A model generated the notes under the pieces. It worked only from the letters and a program-made list of their open reading frames with translations, was not told the DNA's origin and searched no databases. Below, piece after piece: positions 1 to 6,562 of a stretch of 17,205 nucleotides of DNA. The translations under genes and the position numbers were made by a program. Numbering within the stretch: position 1 is the first letter of the stretch; the number at the start of each line of letters is the position of its first letter. This DNA is from an uncultured Clostridia bacterium (GTDB taxonomy: Bacteria; Bacillota; Clostridia; Oscillospirales; Ruminococcaceae), in assembly GCA_937891895.1 (NCBI GenBank), contig CALATN010000152.1, forward strand, positions 1 through 17,205, given 5' to 3'.

Positions 1-6
1 TTAATT

Positions 7-21
7 GGGAGGATGCTTATG
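7..21 (+). promoter_or_regulatory. Ribosome binding site and ATG out of frame with the following gene
   Basis: A GGGAGG sits 6 bases before an ATG at 19, which is ideal spacing. That ATG opens a 16-codon frame ending at a TAA, not the long frame that follows. No comparable site lies in front of the long frame's first usable start, TTG at 39. One extra A in the AAA at 36-38 would join ATG 19 to the long frame. Confidence 0.6.
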
Positions 22-38
22 GATAATTTATTGATAAA

Positions 39-1472
39 TTGGCACAAAAGTTTACAGCAGGAGAAGTAATCAAAGCGAATTCGGCAGCAGAAGAAAGAGA
101 ACTGAAGAGACTTCGTGAACAGGTAGCTGAGTATGAAAGATGCCTTCAGGAAATGCGCAGGATCCAAATGACAAATACACAGACGGCCCAGAATCTTCAT
201 GATTTGATGGTAGAAAGTACAGACAGTATCCGACGTTTTGCAAAAGAAAGTGCGGATACCTTCCGTGAACTTACCACTCAGAGCAAAGATGAATTAGAAA
301 AGCTTGCAGCGCAAAGTACAGCTAAAATTGCCGACATCCGCTTGGAAACCGAGGTACAGAATGCGGAAGCAAAGAAGAGTGTGGAGACAGCTGCTTATAC
401 CATGGAACAGATGGAAGCCAAAGTTGTTAGAATGCAGGAAACAGTAGCGGAAGTAACAGAAGTGTTAAATAGTAACCAGAAAGAAATCGAAGAATGGTTT
501 AAACAGGCAGATGATTTTCTTCATAAAGAAAATGTTAAGGTATACCGTAATGTACAGGCTGTAGTTGTGGAAGAAGTTGGAAATAAAGCGGAAGATATCA
601 TAAAGGCTCAGATTAAGGTTCAGGATTATGACAATGGTTGTCCTGCTGAACTCAGAGAAAAGTATAATAAGATTGCCGAAGCTGCTCTTGCAGATATTGC
701 TGATCGTGAAGTTCGTGAGCTTTGCGGTGATATCAGCACGCTTTCTGCCAAGAAGTCTTCTGATCTTATCAGAAAGCTTGATAATATGCCTCTTGATCCG
801 GAAGCAAAAACAAAGTACATTGATGCTCTTGATAATCATATTGCTGACCTCAAATCTGAGGAAGTTAAGGGTTATATCAAGTATCTCTCAGATAAAATGT
901 CTGAATTCGGTATCAATGTTGTCCACCTTTGTGTACCGGGTATGTCAAATCTGTTTGATGCAAAGTATTCATCTGCGTGCAGTACGTATGTATCAACAGG
1001 CAGATATGAGCTTCCGATTCTCGTTCATGAAGGTAATGCTGGTGAAGGCTTTACAATGACAACAGAGTATCTCTATATAGGTGACAGGGGAGAAAAGGTT
1101 AAGATTAAGATTGATGATATAGCTTCCTTCCAGGCTAAAAAATCACTTATGTCTTCAATTCTTACTTCTGTTGAGCGTAATGGTAATACAAATGAAATAC
1201 CAAATGCACTCAATAAAAACGTGGTAGAGAATGTTGCAAAAGTTCTTACAGCACTTGTAAGTTTTGTTCATGACCAGCGTTCTGCTGAACATATGAAGGA
1301 AATGCTTGCGAATGCTGTTCAGGAAAAGGCAATGCAGCCAACTGTTTCAGCACCGGTAACAGAAACTCCTGTTGCAGATGAAGTAAAGGTCAACTTCTGT
1401 GATCAGTGTGGAGCAAAGATAACAAATACTAATGCAAAATTCTGTGCAGAATGCGGAAATAAGCTTATGTAA
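39..1472 (+). CDS. Coiled-coil protein with C-terminal zinc ribbon, 5' end probably frameshifted
   Basis: The protein has about 477 residues. Residues about 15-165 are charged and Gln/Glu/Lys/Ala-rich, typical of a long coiled coil. A mixed middle part includes a beta-rich stretch around 345-370 (TTEYLYIGDRGEKVKIKID) that could be a small PH-like fold, which is a guess. The last 25 residues contain two CxxC pairs (CDQCG and CAECG), a classic zinc ribbon. No transmembrane segment is evident, so it is probably cytosolic. The function is unknown; zinc-ribbon coiled-coil proteins of this sort often act as scaffolds. The only start in frame after the upstream stop at 24-26 is TTG 39, which lacks a ribosome site. 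Restoring one A near 36-38 would give an N-terminus beginning MDNLLIKLAQKF from the well-placed ATG 19. Either a real frameshift or a sequence error is likely. A strong hairpin follows the stop codon. Confidence 0.75.
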   Translation: MAQKFTAGEVIKANSAAEERELKRLREQVAEYERCLQEMRRIQMTNTQTAQNLHDLMVESTDSIRRFAKESADTFRELTTQSKDELEKLAAQSTAKIADIRLETEVQNAEAKKSVETAAYTMEQMEAKVVRMQETVAEVTEVLNSNQKEIEEWFKQADDFLHKENVKVYRNVQAVVVEEVGNKAEDIIKAQIKVQDYDNGCPAELREKYNKIAEAALADIADREVRELCGDISTLSAKKSSDLIRKLDNMPLDPEAKTKYIDALDNHIADLKSEEVKGYIKYLSDKMSEFGINVVHLCVPGMSNLFDAKYSSACSTYVSTGRYELPILVHEGNAGEGFTMTTEYLYIGDRGEKVKIKIDDIASFQAKKSLMSSILTSVERNGNTNEIPNALNKNVVENVAKVLTALVSFVHDQRSAEHMKEMLANAVQEKAMQPTVSAPVTETPVADEVKVNFCDQCGAKITNTNAKFCAECGNKLM

Positions 1473-1512
1473 AAAATAGGGTATCGAATCAATTGATTCG
1501 ATACCCTTCTTA
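1473..1512. terminator. Perfect palindromic terminator, probably bidirectional
   Basis: Positions 1479-1506 form a perfect palindrome with two 14-base arms (GGGTATCGAATCAA and its complement). It is preceded by a run of A and followed by TTCTTATTT. Read on the plus strand it ends the zinc-ribbon gene; read on the minus strand it ends the DUF6514 gene, with the better T tract (TATTTTTT). Confidence 0.85.
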
Positions 1513-1585
1513 TTTGAGCAAATGTGATGTAAATAATTAAGTTGAATAACGTTTTGAAATCTACTTGTCTTGTTGGCTACATATT

Positions 1586-1801
1586 TTATGCACTAATCAG
1601 ATTTTCAATGACTTCATTGAGATGAATTGGGGAAACCTGATATTGATTTAATAATTCAATTATTTTACAGGCCTTTTCTCTGTTGCAGCTTACATCATTT
1701 ATTATTTTGTTTCCCTCAGTAATTTCAATTCCATAAGTAATGTAATTCCCAATGCTTTCACTAAAAAGTTTTTGTTCAATGCATTTGTAGGTGTAGCTCA
1801 T
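1586..1801 (-). CDS. Small DUF6514-type protein
   Basis: The 71-residue protein has the pattern I associate with DUF6514: a central YGIEITEG strand pair, a short ISxx-like segment (NDVSCNREKA), and a C-terminal helix with SPIHLNEVIENLI, matching the family's usual 'hL.dVveDfl' ending. The family is common in clostridia and has no known function. The protein has no signal peptide, no membrane segment and only one cysteine. The ATG at 1801 is preceded on the minus strand by AGAGGAG at good spacing. A promoter-like pair lies about 55-85 bases upstream. Transcription converges with the zinc-ribbon gene and would end at the shared palindrome. The family call is from memory of the motif, not a search. 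Confidence 0.75.
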   Translation of the reverse strand: MSYTYKCIEQKLFSESIGNYITYGIEITEGNKIINDVSCNREKACKIIELLNQYQVSPIHLNEVIENLISA

Positions 1802-1856
1802 AAAAATACTCCTCTTTAATTTGTATTCTGCAAAATGAATAATAGGATATTTGCTT

Positions 1857-1886
1857 ATTATATTAGTTTATACCCATAGATAACAA
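1857..1886 (-). promoter_or_regulatory. Putative sigma-A promoter of the DUF6514 gene
   Basis: On the minus strand TTGTTA (1886-1881) is followed after 18 bases by a consensus TATAAT (1862-1857), about 55 bases before the start codon. The -10 is perfect; the -35 has two mismatches. Confidence 0.5.
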
Positions 1887-1950
1887 TAAATCTCTACCTT
1901 CTTTCCATCTGAAAAAATGTTTTATCACGGTTAAGAAACACATTTAAACC

Positions 1951-1979
1951 TTGACACTGAAAAAATATGGTGGTACAAT
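1951..1979 (+). promoter_or_regulatory. Strong promoter upstream of the XRE gene
   Basis: TTGACA (1951-1956), 17 bases, then TACAAT (1974-1979) preceded by TGG, giving an extended -10. Its first gene downstream is the XRE regulator 230 bases away, so there is a long leader or a small RNA. The leader (1986-2170) holds a second TATAAT at 2075-2080 and the TTTAG repeats. I see no ORF with a ribosome site in it. Confidence 0.6.
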
Positions 1980-2105
1980 AAAACACAGACATTCAATCCT
2001 GTACCTGATAGTATTAACAGCTTGTCAATAAGAGATTTTTAGTTATTCTCATATTGTTTAATGTGCATATATATTATAATCCAAATATTTGAATTTGTCA
2101 ATATA

Positions 2106-2150
2106 TTTAGTGCAAATAATTGGATTTTTAGCGCTTATTTAGCGTAAATA
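2106..2150 (+). repeat. Three phased TTTAGYGY repeats, likely operator sites
   Basis: TTTAGTGCAAATA (from 2106), TTTAGCGCTTATT (from 2127) and TTTAGCGTAAATA (from 2138) are direct repeats 21 and 11 bases apart, so they fall on the same face of the helix. They lie between the putative promoters and the XRE gene. Autoregulatory binding by that protein is an inference. Confidence 0.5.
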
Positions 2151-2170
2151 TGATTTTTAACATAAAATAT

Positions 2171-2193
2171 ACCGCTTCAAATATTGAAGCGGT
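2171..2193 (+). promoter_or_regulatory. Inverted repeat next to the XRE ribosome site
   Basis: ACCGCTTCAA and TTGAAGCGGT are perfect 10-base arms around a 3-base centre (ATA). The repeat ends one base before the AAAAGGAG ribosome site of the XRE gene. It may act as an operator on DNA or as a hairpin on the mRNA limiting ribosome access. There is no T tract, so it is not a terminator. Confidence 0.6.
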
Positions 2194-2209
2194 AAAAGGA
2201 GTAATATCA

Positions 2210-2515
2210 ATGTATCAAAGAATTCAATCCTTGTGTCAAGAAAATGGCACGACAATTACTGCACTGTGTTTAAAAATAACAGGCAGTCGGGGTAACCTTT
2301 CAACGTGGAAAAACGGAAATATCCGTACTGAGTGGCTTTCAGCGATAGCAGATGAATTTGGTGTTTCCACAGATTATTTATTAGGTAAGACGACTGTAAG
2401 GATTCGTCCTGAAGATTTGAGTGAAGAAGAACAGGAGTTTATTCAGCTTTTGGGAAAGCAGACACCTGAATTTCGGAAACAATATCTTGCTTTGCTAAAA
2501 TCGTACAAAGAGTGA
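2210..2515 (+). CDS. XRE-family helix-turn-helix transcriptional regulator
   Basis: A small DNA-binding protein of 101 residues. Residues 4-60 form a Cro/C1-type HTH domain: an initial helix (IQSLCQENGT), a recognition region (ITGSRGNLSTWKNGNIRTEW) and the hallmark tail AIADEFGVSTDYLLGK. Residues 66-100 are a helical tail (DLSEEEQEFIQLLG, then TPEFRKQYLALLKSY), probably for oligomerisation. The frame is open back to 2150, but ATG 2210 is chosen because AAAAGGAG lies 8 bases upstream and the HTH domain begins there. Upstream are phased TTTAG repeats and an inverted repeat, which suggests autoregulation. The 3' end overlaps a short minus-strand ORF resembling this protein's own tail. Lone repressors like this often come from phage or conjugative elements, but no such element is visible here. 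Confidence 0.85.
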   Translation: MYQRIQSLCQENGTTITALCLKITGSRGNLSTWKNGNIRTEWLSAIADEFGVSTDYLLGKTTVRIRPEDLSEEEQEFIQLLGKQTPEFRKQYLALLKSYKE

Positions 2516-2603
2516 CTCGAAGAAAGTCGATGGTGGCGACTCGCTGGGTGGGGGTCAGATTTCTAAATTCATTCAGCAAATTAAGGTCTTCTTCTGTAAG
2601 CAT
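2439..2603 (-). CDS. Small convergent ORF resembling an XRE repressor tail
   Basis: This minus-strand ORF of 54 residues starts at ATG 2603, nine bases after an AGGAAG. It begins MLTEEDLNLLNEFRNLTPTQ and continues RVATIDFLRV. That first part looks like the helical C-terminus of XRE repressors, and it can be aligned with the tail of the neighbouring regulator (LSEEEQEF, then TPEFRKQYLALL). The last 25 or so residues are antisense to the XRE gene and look arbitrary. A consensus promoter sits about 85 bases upstream. It could be a relic of a second repressor truncated at this junction, or a functional micro-protein interfering with oligomerisation. An alternative ATG at 2607 opens only 8 codons. 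A short protein is plausible but unproven. Confidence 0.4.
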   Translation of the reverse strand: MLTEEDLNLLNEFRNLTPTQRVATIDFLRVTLCTILAKQDIVSEIQVSAFPKAE

Positions 2604-2688
2604 ACATTTTCGCTTCCTTTCAATAAGTCAAATGCAAATTAAATACATATGCTGCCATTTTATGTCATACAAGAAATCGAATGATGTA

Positions 2689-2717
2689 ATTATATACTGT
2701 AATTTGCAATTTGTCAA
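2689..2717 (-). promoter_or_regulatory. Consensus sigma-A promoter on the minus strand
   Basis: On the minus strand TTGACA (2717-2712), exactly 17 bases, then TATAAT (2694-2689): a full match to consensus at both boxes. The spacer contains AATTGCAAATT, a near-palindrome that may be an operator. It fires toward the small convergent ORF and the 3' end of the XRE gene. Confidence 0.7.
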
Positions 2718-2849
2718 TAGCTTTGTTGCAAAAAAATACTTTTCTTAACTGATTCTTATGCGAAATTGCAAGAATTTGATATATGCACTGCAAATTGATA
2801 TTGTGTGTATTTTTTATTAACAGCAAAATGACTCTCATATAATTAGAAT

Positions 2850-2889
2850 AAAAATGGGTATCGAGAATTAAAACGATACCCATTTTTTT
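2850..2889. terminator. Hairpin terminator with GGGTATCG stem
   Basis: AAAAATGGGTATCG (2850-2863) pairs with CGATACCCATTTTT (2874-2887) around a 10-base loop. It is usable on both strands: the T run follows on plus, and ATTTTTATTC follows on minus. No intact gene ends here on the plus strand. On minus it directly follows a gene-tail relic. Confidence 0.75.
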
Positions 2890-2895
2890 AATGAA

Positions 2896-2948
2896 TGTTT
2901 GAAAGCGTAAACATACTTTGTATTAGTAAATATTTAAATTCTTGGTAT
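2896..2948 (-). pseudogene. Gene-tail relic, related to the one at 10741-10830
   Basis: On the plus strand TTGAAAGCGTA (2899-2909) and AAATTCTTGGTAT (2936-2948) match TTGAAAGCGTA (10760-10770) and AAATTCTTGGCAT (10772-10784), here separated by an extra 25 or so bases. Read on the minus strand it gives fragments such as YVYAFKHS, against NFYAFNPS in the other copy. Both are followed on the minus strand by a hairpin terminator, so both look like 3' ends of one repeated gene family. The parent gene is not recognised. Confidence 0.4.
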
Positions 2949-2991
2949 GGAGGACCGTAGCATTAAACCAATTCAGAAGGGGAACAGCGTA

Positions 2992-3142
2992 ATGTTTAAT
3001 AAAAGGGATTGTGTTTTATTGAGATTTGGAGATGACATTCAATAAATTGAAAAATACAAGATTTTGTGAAATGTATAGGCAATTAGAATTATGTATTCAA
3101 AATCAGTTTAAAATAGGTAGATTAACTATAATTTTGCATTAA
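2992..3142 (+). other. Two overlapping tiny ORFs before a terminator
   Basis: ATG 2992, preceded by AGAAGGGGA at fair spacing, opens a 17-codon peptide (MFNKRDCVLLRFGDDIQ). ATG 3032 opens 36 codons in another frame and ends at 3142, but its GGAG touches the start codon. Neither resembles anything I know. A strong terminator follows at 3156, so the stretch may be transcribed as a small RNA or peptide gene, or be decayed DNA. No good promoter is seen. Confidence 0.2.
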
Positions 3143-3155
3143 ATCCAGCTTTTTT

Positions 3156-3187
3156 AAGGATGCTACGATAAGTAGCGTCCTTTTTTA
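3156..3187 (+). terminator. Rho-independent terminator
   Basis: AAGGATGCTAC (3156-3166) pairs with GTAGCGTCCTT (3172-3182) with one G-U pair and a 5-base loop, followed by a run of T. It separates the repressor region from the ABC transporter remnant. Confidence 0.85.
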
Positions 3188-3267
3188 CCCATGTAAACAG
3201 GTGTTGGTAGCTGCTATCTAAGAAAAAAATATAATGAAACCATCAAATCAAATTCGGAGGTATAATG

Positions 3268-3785
3268 ATGTCAGCTATGAAAGAAGTTTTAATTTCAGCA
3301 AAAAATCTCAAGAAAGAATTTCGCACAGGTGAAACAAGTCAGACAATTTTTGAAAATCTTACTCTTGATATTTACAAAGGTGATTTTACAATCATTATGG
3401 GTGCTTCGGGAGCAGACAAATCAACTTTAATGTATTCACTGTCAGGAATGGACAGACCAACAAACGGAAGCATAGTTTTTTCCGATAAGGAGATCACAAG
3501 ATACAACGACGATGAGCTTGCCATGTTTAGAAGAAAAACTGCGGATTTGTTTTTCAGCAGATATATTTGCTTGAAAAAATGAGCCTTATGGACAATGTCC
3601 TTACAGCAGGAGCGTTGTGCAGCGACAACAAAAAAGAGGTTATTCAGAGAGCAAAAGTGCTTTTTGAGCTTGTGAACATACCTGAAATAACTCAGAAGAA
3701 AATTTCCACACAGGTTTCGGGCGGTGAAGCACAGCGAGCAGGCATAGTAAGAGCCGTAATCAATAGGCCGTCTGTTGTATTTGCC
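3268..3785 (+). pseudogene. ABC transporter ATP-binding protein, frameshifted and truncated
   Basis: The first 90 or so codons encode the N-terminal half of an ABC ATPase of the MacB/LolD/BceA type: KNLKKEFRTGETSQTIFENL, then IIMGASGADKST. The Walker A is damaged, since the Gly before the Lys is Asp. At about 3540-3545 one base is missing: the zero frame ends at a TGA, and the proper Q-loop sequence (FVFQQIYLLEKMSLMDNVL) continues in another frame. The signature motif VSGGEAQRAGIVRAVI follows, but after VVFA the expected Walker B DEPTG is absent and the frame runs into a permease. The start ATG 3268 has GGAGG 7 bases upstream. Such pumps move lipoproteins, lipids or antimicrobial peptides; this copy cannot form a working ATPase. 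Confidence 0.85.
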
Positions 3786-4581
3786 TGCGAGGATTTCGGC
3801 AGGGTATCAAACGACTTATGCTATCTTGGAGAAAATCCCAATGAAAAGGACGAAATTGCTCTCGGAAGTGTATTTGAGGGAAAGTATAATATCGGTGATA
3901 GAATAGAAATACAGAACGGTGATATTTCCCAGTCATACGAAGTAACAGGGTTTGTTCAGAGTGTAAACTATCAGGGAAATGTCTGCGAGTTTTCGTTAGA
4001 GGGGTATGAAACTTTGAACTTGGAACCCTTAGTTCCCGCTCTATATGTGTATCTTAACAATGCAGCAGATACAGAGAAAAACGTTGAAGAAATCGAAAAT
4101 AATTACAGCGATAAGGTTGTCAGCATAATGAATTATCAGAAAATGACCGAAACAACTCAAGAAATGTATTTGGGAATAACTTCAATTATCGTAGTAGTTA
4201 TATTTGTTCTTACGATACTGATTGTGCTGTTTGTGCTGTATATTGTTAAAGACCCTGCTTGTTCAGAGAAAGCAGGAGCTTGGCATTTACAAGGCAATCG
4301 GCTACTCAAACAAGCAGCTTACGGCGCAGATGATAGGCAGCTTTTTACCATCATCAGTTGCGGCAGTGCCGTTGTCATCGGTGCTGGGACTAATATATAT
4401 ACCGCAGATAAATCAGTTTATTTTTCAGACAATAGGCGCTATGAAAAATAATATGGAAGTGTCATTTGCGTTTCTGATAATTTTTGCTTTAGTGCAGATA
4501 ATGGCAAATCTGATTATTAGCATTTTACTTACAAAGCCTATCAAGAAAATATCAGCTTATGCTTTAATTAAGGAAGGTTAA
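3786..4581 (+). pseudogene. ABC transporter permease (FtsX/MacB type), 5'-truncated and frameshifted
   Basis: From about codon 74 of the frame starting at 3567 the sequence becomes the extracellular part of a FtsX-like permease (NPNEKDEIALGSVFEGKYNI), followed by a membrane segment (ITSIIVVVIFVLTILIVLF). One extra A at about 4245-4250 then shifts the frame; the true continuation is LLVQRKQELGIYKAIGYSNK in the next frame, ending with two more membrane segments and ISAYALIKEG. The end of the ATPase and the beginning of the permease have been deleted together, so the two genes are fused in frame at about 3786. The two frameshifts and the deletion mean it is dead. An XRE gene begins three bases after its stop. 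Confidence 0.85.
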
Positions 4582-4583
4582 CT

Positions 4584-4735
4584 ATGGATTTCGGAAAAAG
4601 ATTAAAACAAATACGGGCAAATCAGGGCTTGTCGCAAGAGCAGCTTGCAGAGAAAATAGGCGTTTCAAGACAGGCAATTACCAAGTGGGAAACAAACAGA
4701 GGTCTGCCTGATATTGAGAATATGATAATTCTTAT
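4584..4735 (+). pseudogene. XRE-family regulator, truncated after the HTH domain
   Basis: This starts at ATG 4584 with AAGGAAGG upstream, right after the permease. The first 50 residues are a textbook XRE HTH: FGKRLKQIRANQGLSQEQLA, then EKIGVSRQAITKWETNRGLP and DIENM. Homologues normally continue with a sensor or membrane tail. Here, after codon 50 or so, the frame runs into DNA copied from the atpB region and stops at 4832, leaving an 82-codon chimera. HTH genes of this subtype are often found beside ABC transporters and control them, which fits the wrecked transporter just upstream. A residual DNA-binding function is possible but is not shown by the sequence. Confidence 0.7.
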
Positions 4736-4827
4736 GCCTTTGTATATGGAACACATCGTACATATTACATTGCATAAATTAGACAAATTGGGCATGCTTG
4801 TAAATTATTACATACAATTGAGCTTTG
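4733..4827 (+). repeat. Chimeric relic of the atpB leader and atpB interior
   Basis: Bases 4733-4790 match the atpB leader at 11105-11157 (both contain TATTACATTGCATAAATTA, 4763-4781 and 11133-11151). Bases 4796-4827 match the inside of atpB at 11827-11858 in 29 of 32 positions by eye. In the atp locus these blocks are about 660 bases apart and both carry GCTTG at the join (11166-11170 and 11827-11831). The copy therefore looks like a duplicated segment that lost the middle by deletion between GCTTG repeats. It disrupts the XRE gene. Confidence 0.75.
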
Positions 4828-4999
4828 CTTAATAATTTAATATTGTACAATAGAGTGTGTGATGTCCGTACAATTGGGAATGGTATAGTTTTTTCATTCT
4901 AAAAAGTCTGCTTTAATATTGTGAAGTTTTAGAAATAAATTTTCATTCAAAGTGCTAAATGACAAAAAATACCTGTACAAATTTTTACATAGGGTGTTG

Positions 5000-5008
5000 T
5001 GTTATAAT
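5000..5008 (+). promoter_or_regulatory. Extended -10 promoter of the 5037-7585 operon
   Basis: TGTTATAAT gives a TGn extension plus a perfect TATAAT about 30 bases before the start codon at 5037. No convincing -35 is seen at 17 bases, which extended -10 promoters tolerate. The gene-free stretch 4833-4999 also holds a TATTGTACAATA palindrome (4841-4852) and two further GTACAA copies (4869, 4975), possible binding sites. Confidence 0.5.
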
Positions 5009-5036
5009 GTAGACAATAAAACAGGAGGTGTCTGGT

Positions 5037-5648
5037 ATGGAAAAGAAATATATTAGAAAGCTCATAACCTATCTTGTTATTGCCATTGCATCTATGGTAG
5101 TTGTAATCAGATTCAGTCTTGATGATAACATAGACACTGCAGGACTGGTAATGTTATATGTTTCTGCAATTATAACAATGGTATTCGGGACAATGTTTAT
5201 GATAGGGGCAAGAAATGCCGAATACTTTATGAAAAAGTCTGCAACTGATGTTCAGGAGCCTGAAATGAATATACAGAAATTCGGCAATGGTATTTACTTC
5301 AACGGTGAGTATTACGAACTTATGAATTTCCGTGGTGAAGAAGTTGCCTGCCGTGGGTTTTACATAAACGGTTATCCTATGGACAAGCCAAAGAATTACA
5401 TAGGCAGGTGCAGGCTTGCAGTAATCGATCATCACCCTGTCAGCAACGAGCCATTTCGTTTTGAGCAGAATGCTGTTTATTACATTGATGAGTACGGAGC
5501 AGCTTACATTGTCAAGGATACTGAAAACAAGCTTGATCCAGGCTCAATCGGACATATTGAAACACTGTATGAGCAGTATCTTTACAAGGACGATTTCTGC
5601 AAAATGCTTATGGATCTGGTCAAGGAGATGAGTGATGCTGCGCCTTGA
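5037..5648 (+). CDS. Unknown protein with two N-terminal membrane segments
   Basis: The protein has 203 residues and I do not recognise a family. Residues about 8-27 (KLITYLVIAIASMVVVIRFS) and 35-57 (AGLVMLYVSAIITMVFGTMF) are membrane helices. The remaining 140 residues are soluble and rich in Tyr, Gly and acidic residues, with a positive MKKS after the second helix suggesting a cytosolic C-terminal domain. ATG 5037 is preferred over the in-frame GTG at 5028 because the AGGAGG at 5023-5028 covers that GTG and lies 8 bases before the ATG. It is the first gene of a likely operon with the propeller-like protein, exonuclease and flavodoxin downstream. Confidence 0.8.
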   Translation: MEKKYIRKLITYLVIAIASMVVVIRFSLDDNIDTAGLVMLYVSAIITMVFGTMFMIGARNAEYFMKKSATDVQEPEMNIQKFGNGIYFNGEYYELMNFRGEEVACRGFYINGYPMDKPKNYIGRCRLAVIDHHPVSNEPFRFEQNAVYYIDEYGAAYIVKDTENKLDPGSIGHIETLYEQYLYKDDFCKMLMDLVKEMSDAAP

Positions 5649-5716
5649 CACTGCGTCGCAACGGCGGTATAATTAAGACAACGTCTTATATATCGTGTAA
5701 AATTGGAGATGACATA

Positions 5717-6541
5717 ATGAAGTTTGAAGCTTTGAACAGTATAAACATAAAAACATTGATTAAAGAATATGACATTGAGGATATGTGCTGTTACAGCATA
5801 ACAATAGGTGCTGACGATTGTGTTTATCTGTTCTTTATCGAAGGTCAATACACAATAAAATACAACTATTCGTTGAAACATAAGTATGCGGCAATACGTT
5901 TAACCCCTGACTGGTACTGTGGCAATGATATAGTTTCAGAGTTTTTTAATTTGGGTGAGTACAGAGAGAAGTTTTCTTCTGTTCATATTTTTGATAACCA
6001 TTTGATGCTTGTCGGCAGAGATGACAAGAATTCCATAGGAGTTGTTCTTGATGAGCACTTGAAAGAATGTAAGAGAATGAACTTTGGAATTGCATATTGG
6101 CATAATGTAATTGTTACAGATGACAACAAGATAATTCTTGGCAGAGAGCTTGGAGAAATGTGTTATGAAGCTGTAAAAATATTTGACGAGAACAGCTGTG
6201 TAGCTTCAATAAAACAGCCGTCATATTGGGACGTTGAAGCGATTAACCTTGATGAAAAGGGAAATCTGTGGTATTATGCGTATCCTGATTATGTGTTTGT
6301 GTGTTCAGATGGTCGAAGCGTGAAGTGTGACGGTGAAATTTATAAATTTGCTGTTCTGCCATATAATCAAGGATTAGTTGCAAGCACACATAATGAATTC
6401 AAGCTATTAAGATTTAATGGACAGACAGAAAAAGTGATTTTTACTTATGCAGGTGTTGAATTACAGCACGATTCCTGCTCGTTCAGACAAAACAGAGGTG
6501 TTTTGCTTGATAAGGATATGCTCTACATTTTTGAAATGTAA
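5717..6541 (+). CDS. Unknown beta-rich protein, possibly a beta-propeller
   Basis: The protein has 274 residues with no signal peptide or membrane segment. It is made of many short beta strands with repeated patterns of the form 'hydrophobic strand, D/N-G turn, strand' (SVHIFDNHLMLVGRDD, NVIVTDDNKIILGREL, INLDEKGNLWYYAYPDYVFV, RFNGQTEKVIFTYAG), resembling propeller blades. No specific family is recognised. The frame is open from 5645, but ATG 5717 has TTGGAG at 8-base spacing and starts the natural-looking sequence MKFEALNSINIK. The 68-base gap after the preceding gene and the 21-base gap to the exonuclease suggest one transcript. The fold assignment is inferred from the strand pattern only. 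Confidence 0.75.
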   Translation: MKFEALNSINIKTLIKEYDIEDMCCYSITIGADDCVYLFFIEGQYTIKYNYSLKHKYAAIRLTPDWYCGNDIVSEFFNLGEYREKFSSVHIFDNHLMLVGRDDKNSIGVVLDEHLKECKRMNFGIAYWHNVIVTDDNKIILGRELGEMCYEAVKIFDENSCVASIKQPSYWDVEAINLDEKGNLWYYAYPDYVFVCSDGRSVKCDGEIYKFAVLPYNQGLVASTHNEFKLLRFNGQTEKVIFTYAGVELQHDSCSFRQNRGVLLDKDMLYIFEM

Positions 6542-6562
6542 TGAATTTTCGGAGGCAAACCA

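Noticed and set aside
2512..2748. Plus-strand 78-codon frame after the XRE gene
   Set aside because: It has no ribosome site, low-complexity composition, and lies across a minus-strand consensus promoter and mini-ORF.
2665..2883. Minus-strand 72-codon frame
   Set aside because: Its start lies inside a terminator hairpin and it has no ribosome site.
3204..3235. Promoter for the ABC remnant (TTGGTA ... TATAAT)
   Set aside because: The -10 is good, but the spacing to the only -35-like box is 20 bases, so support is weak.
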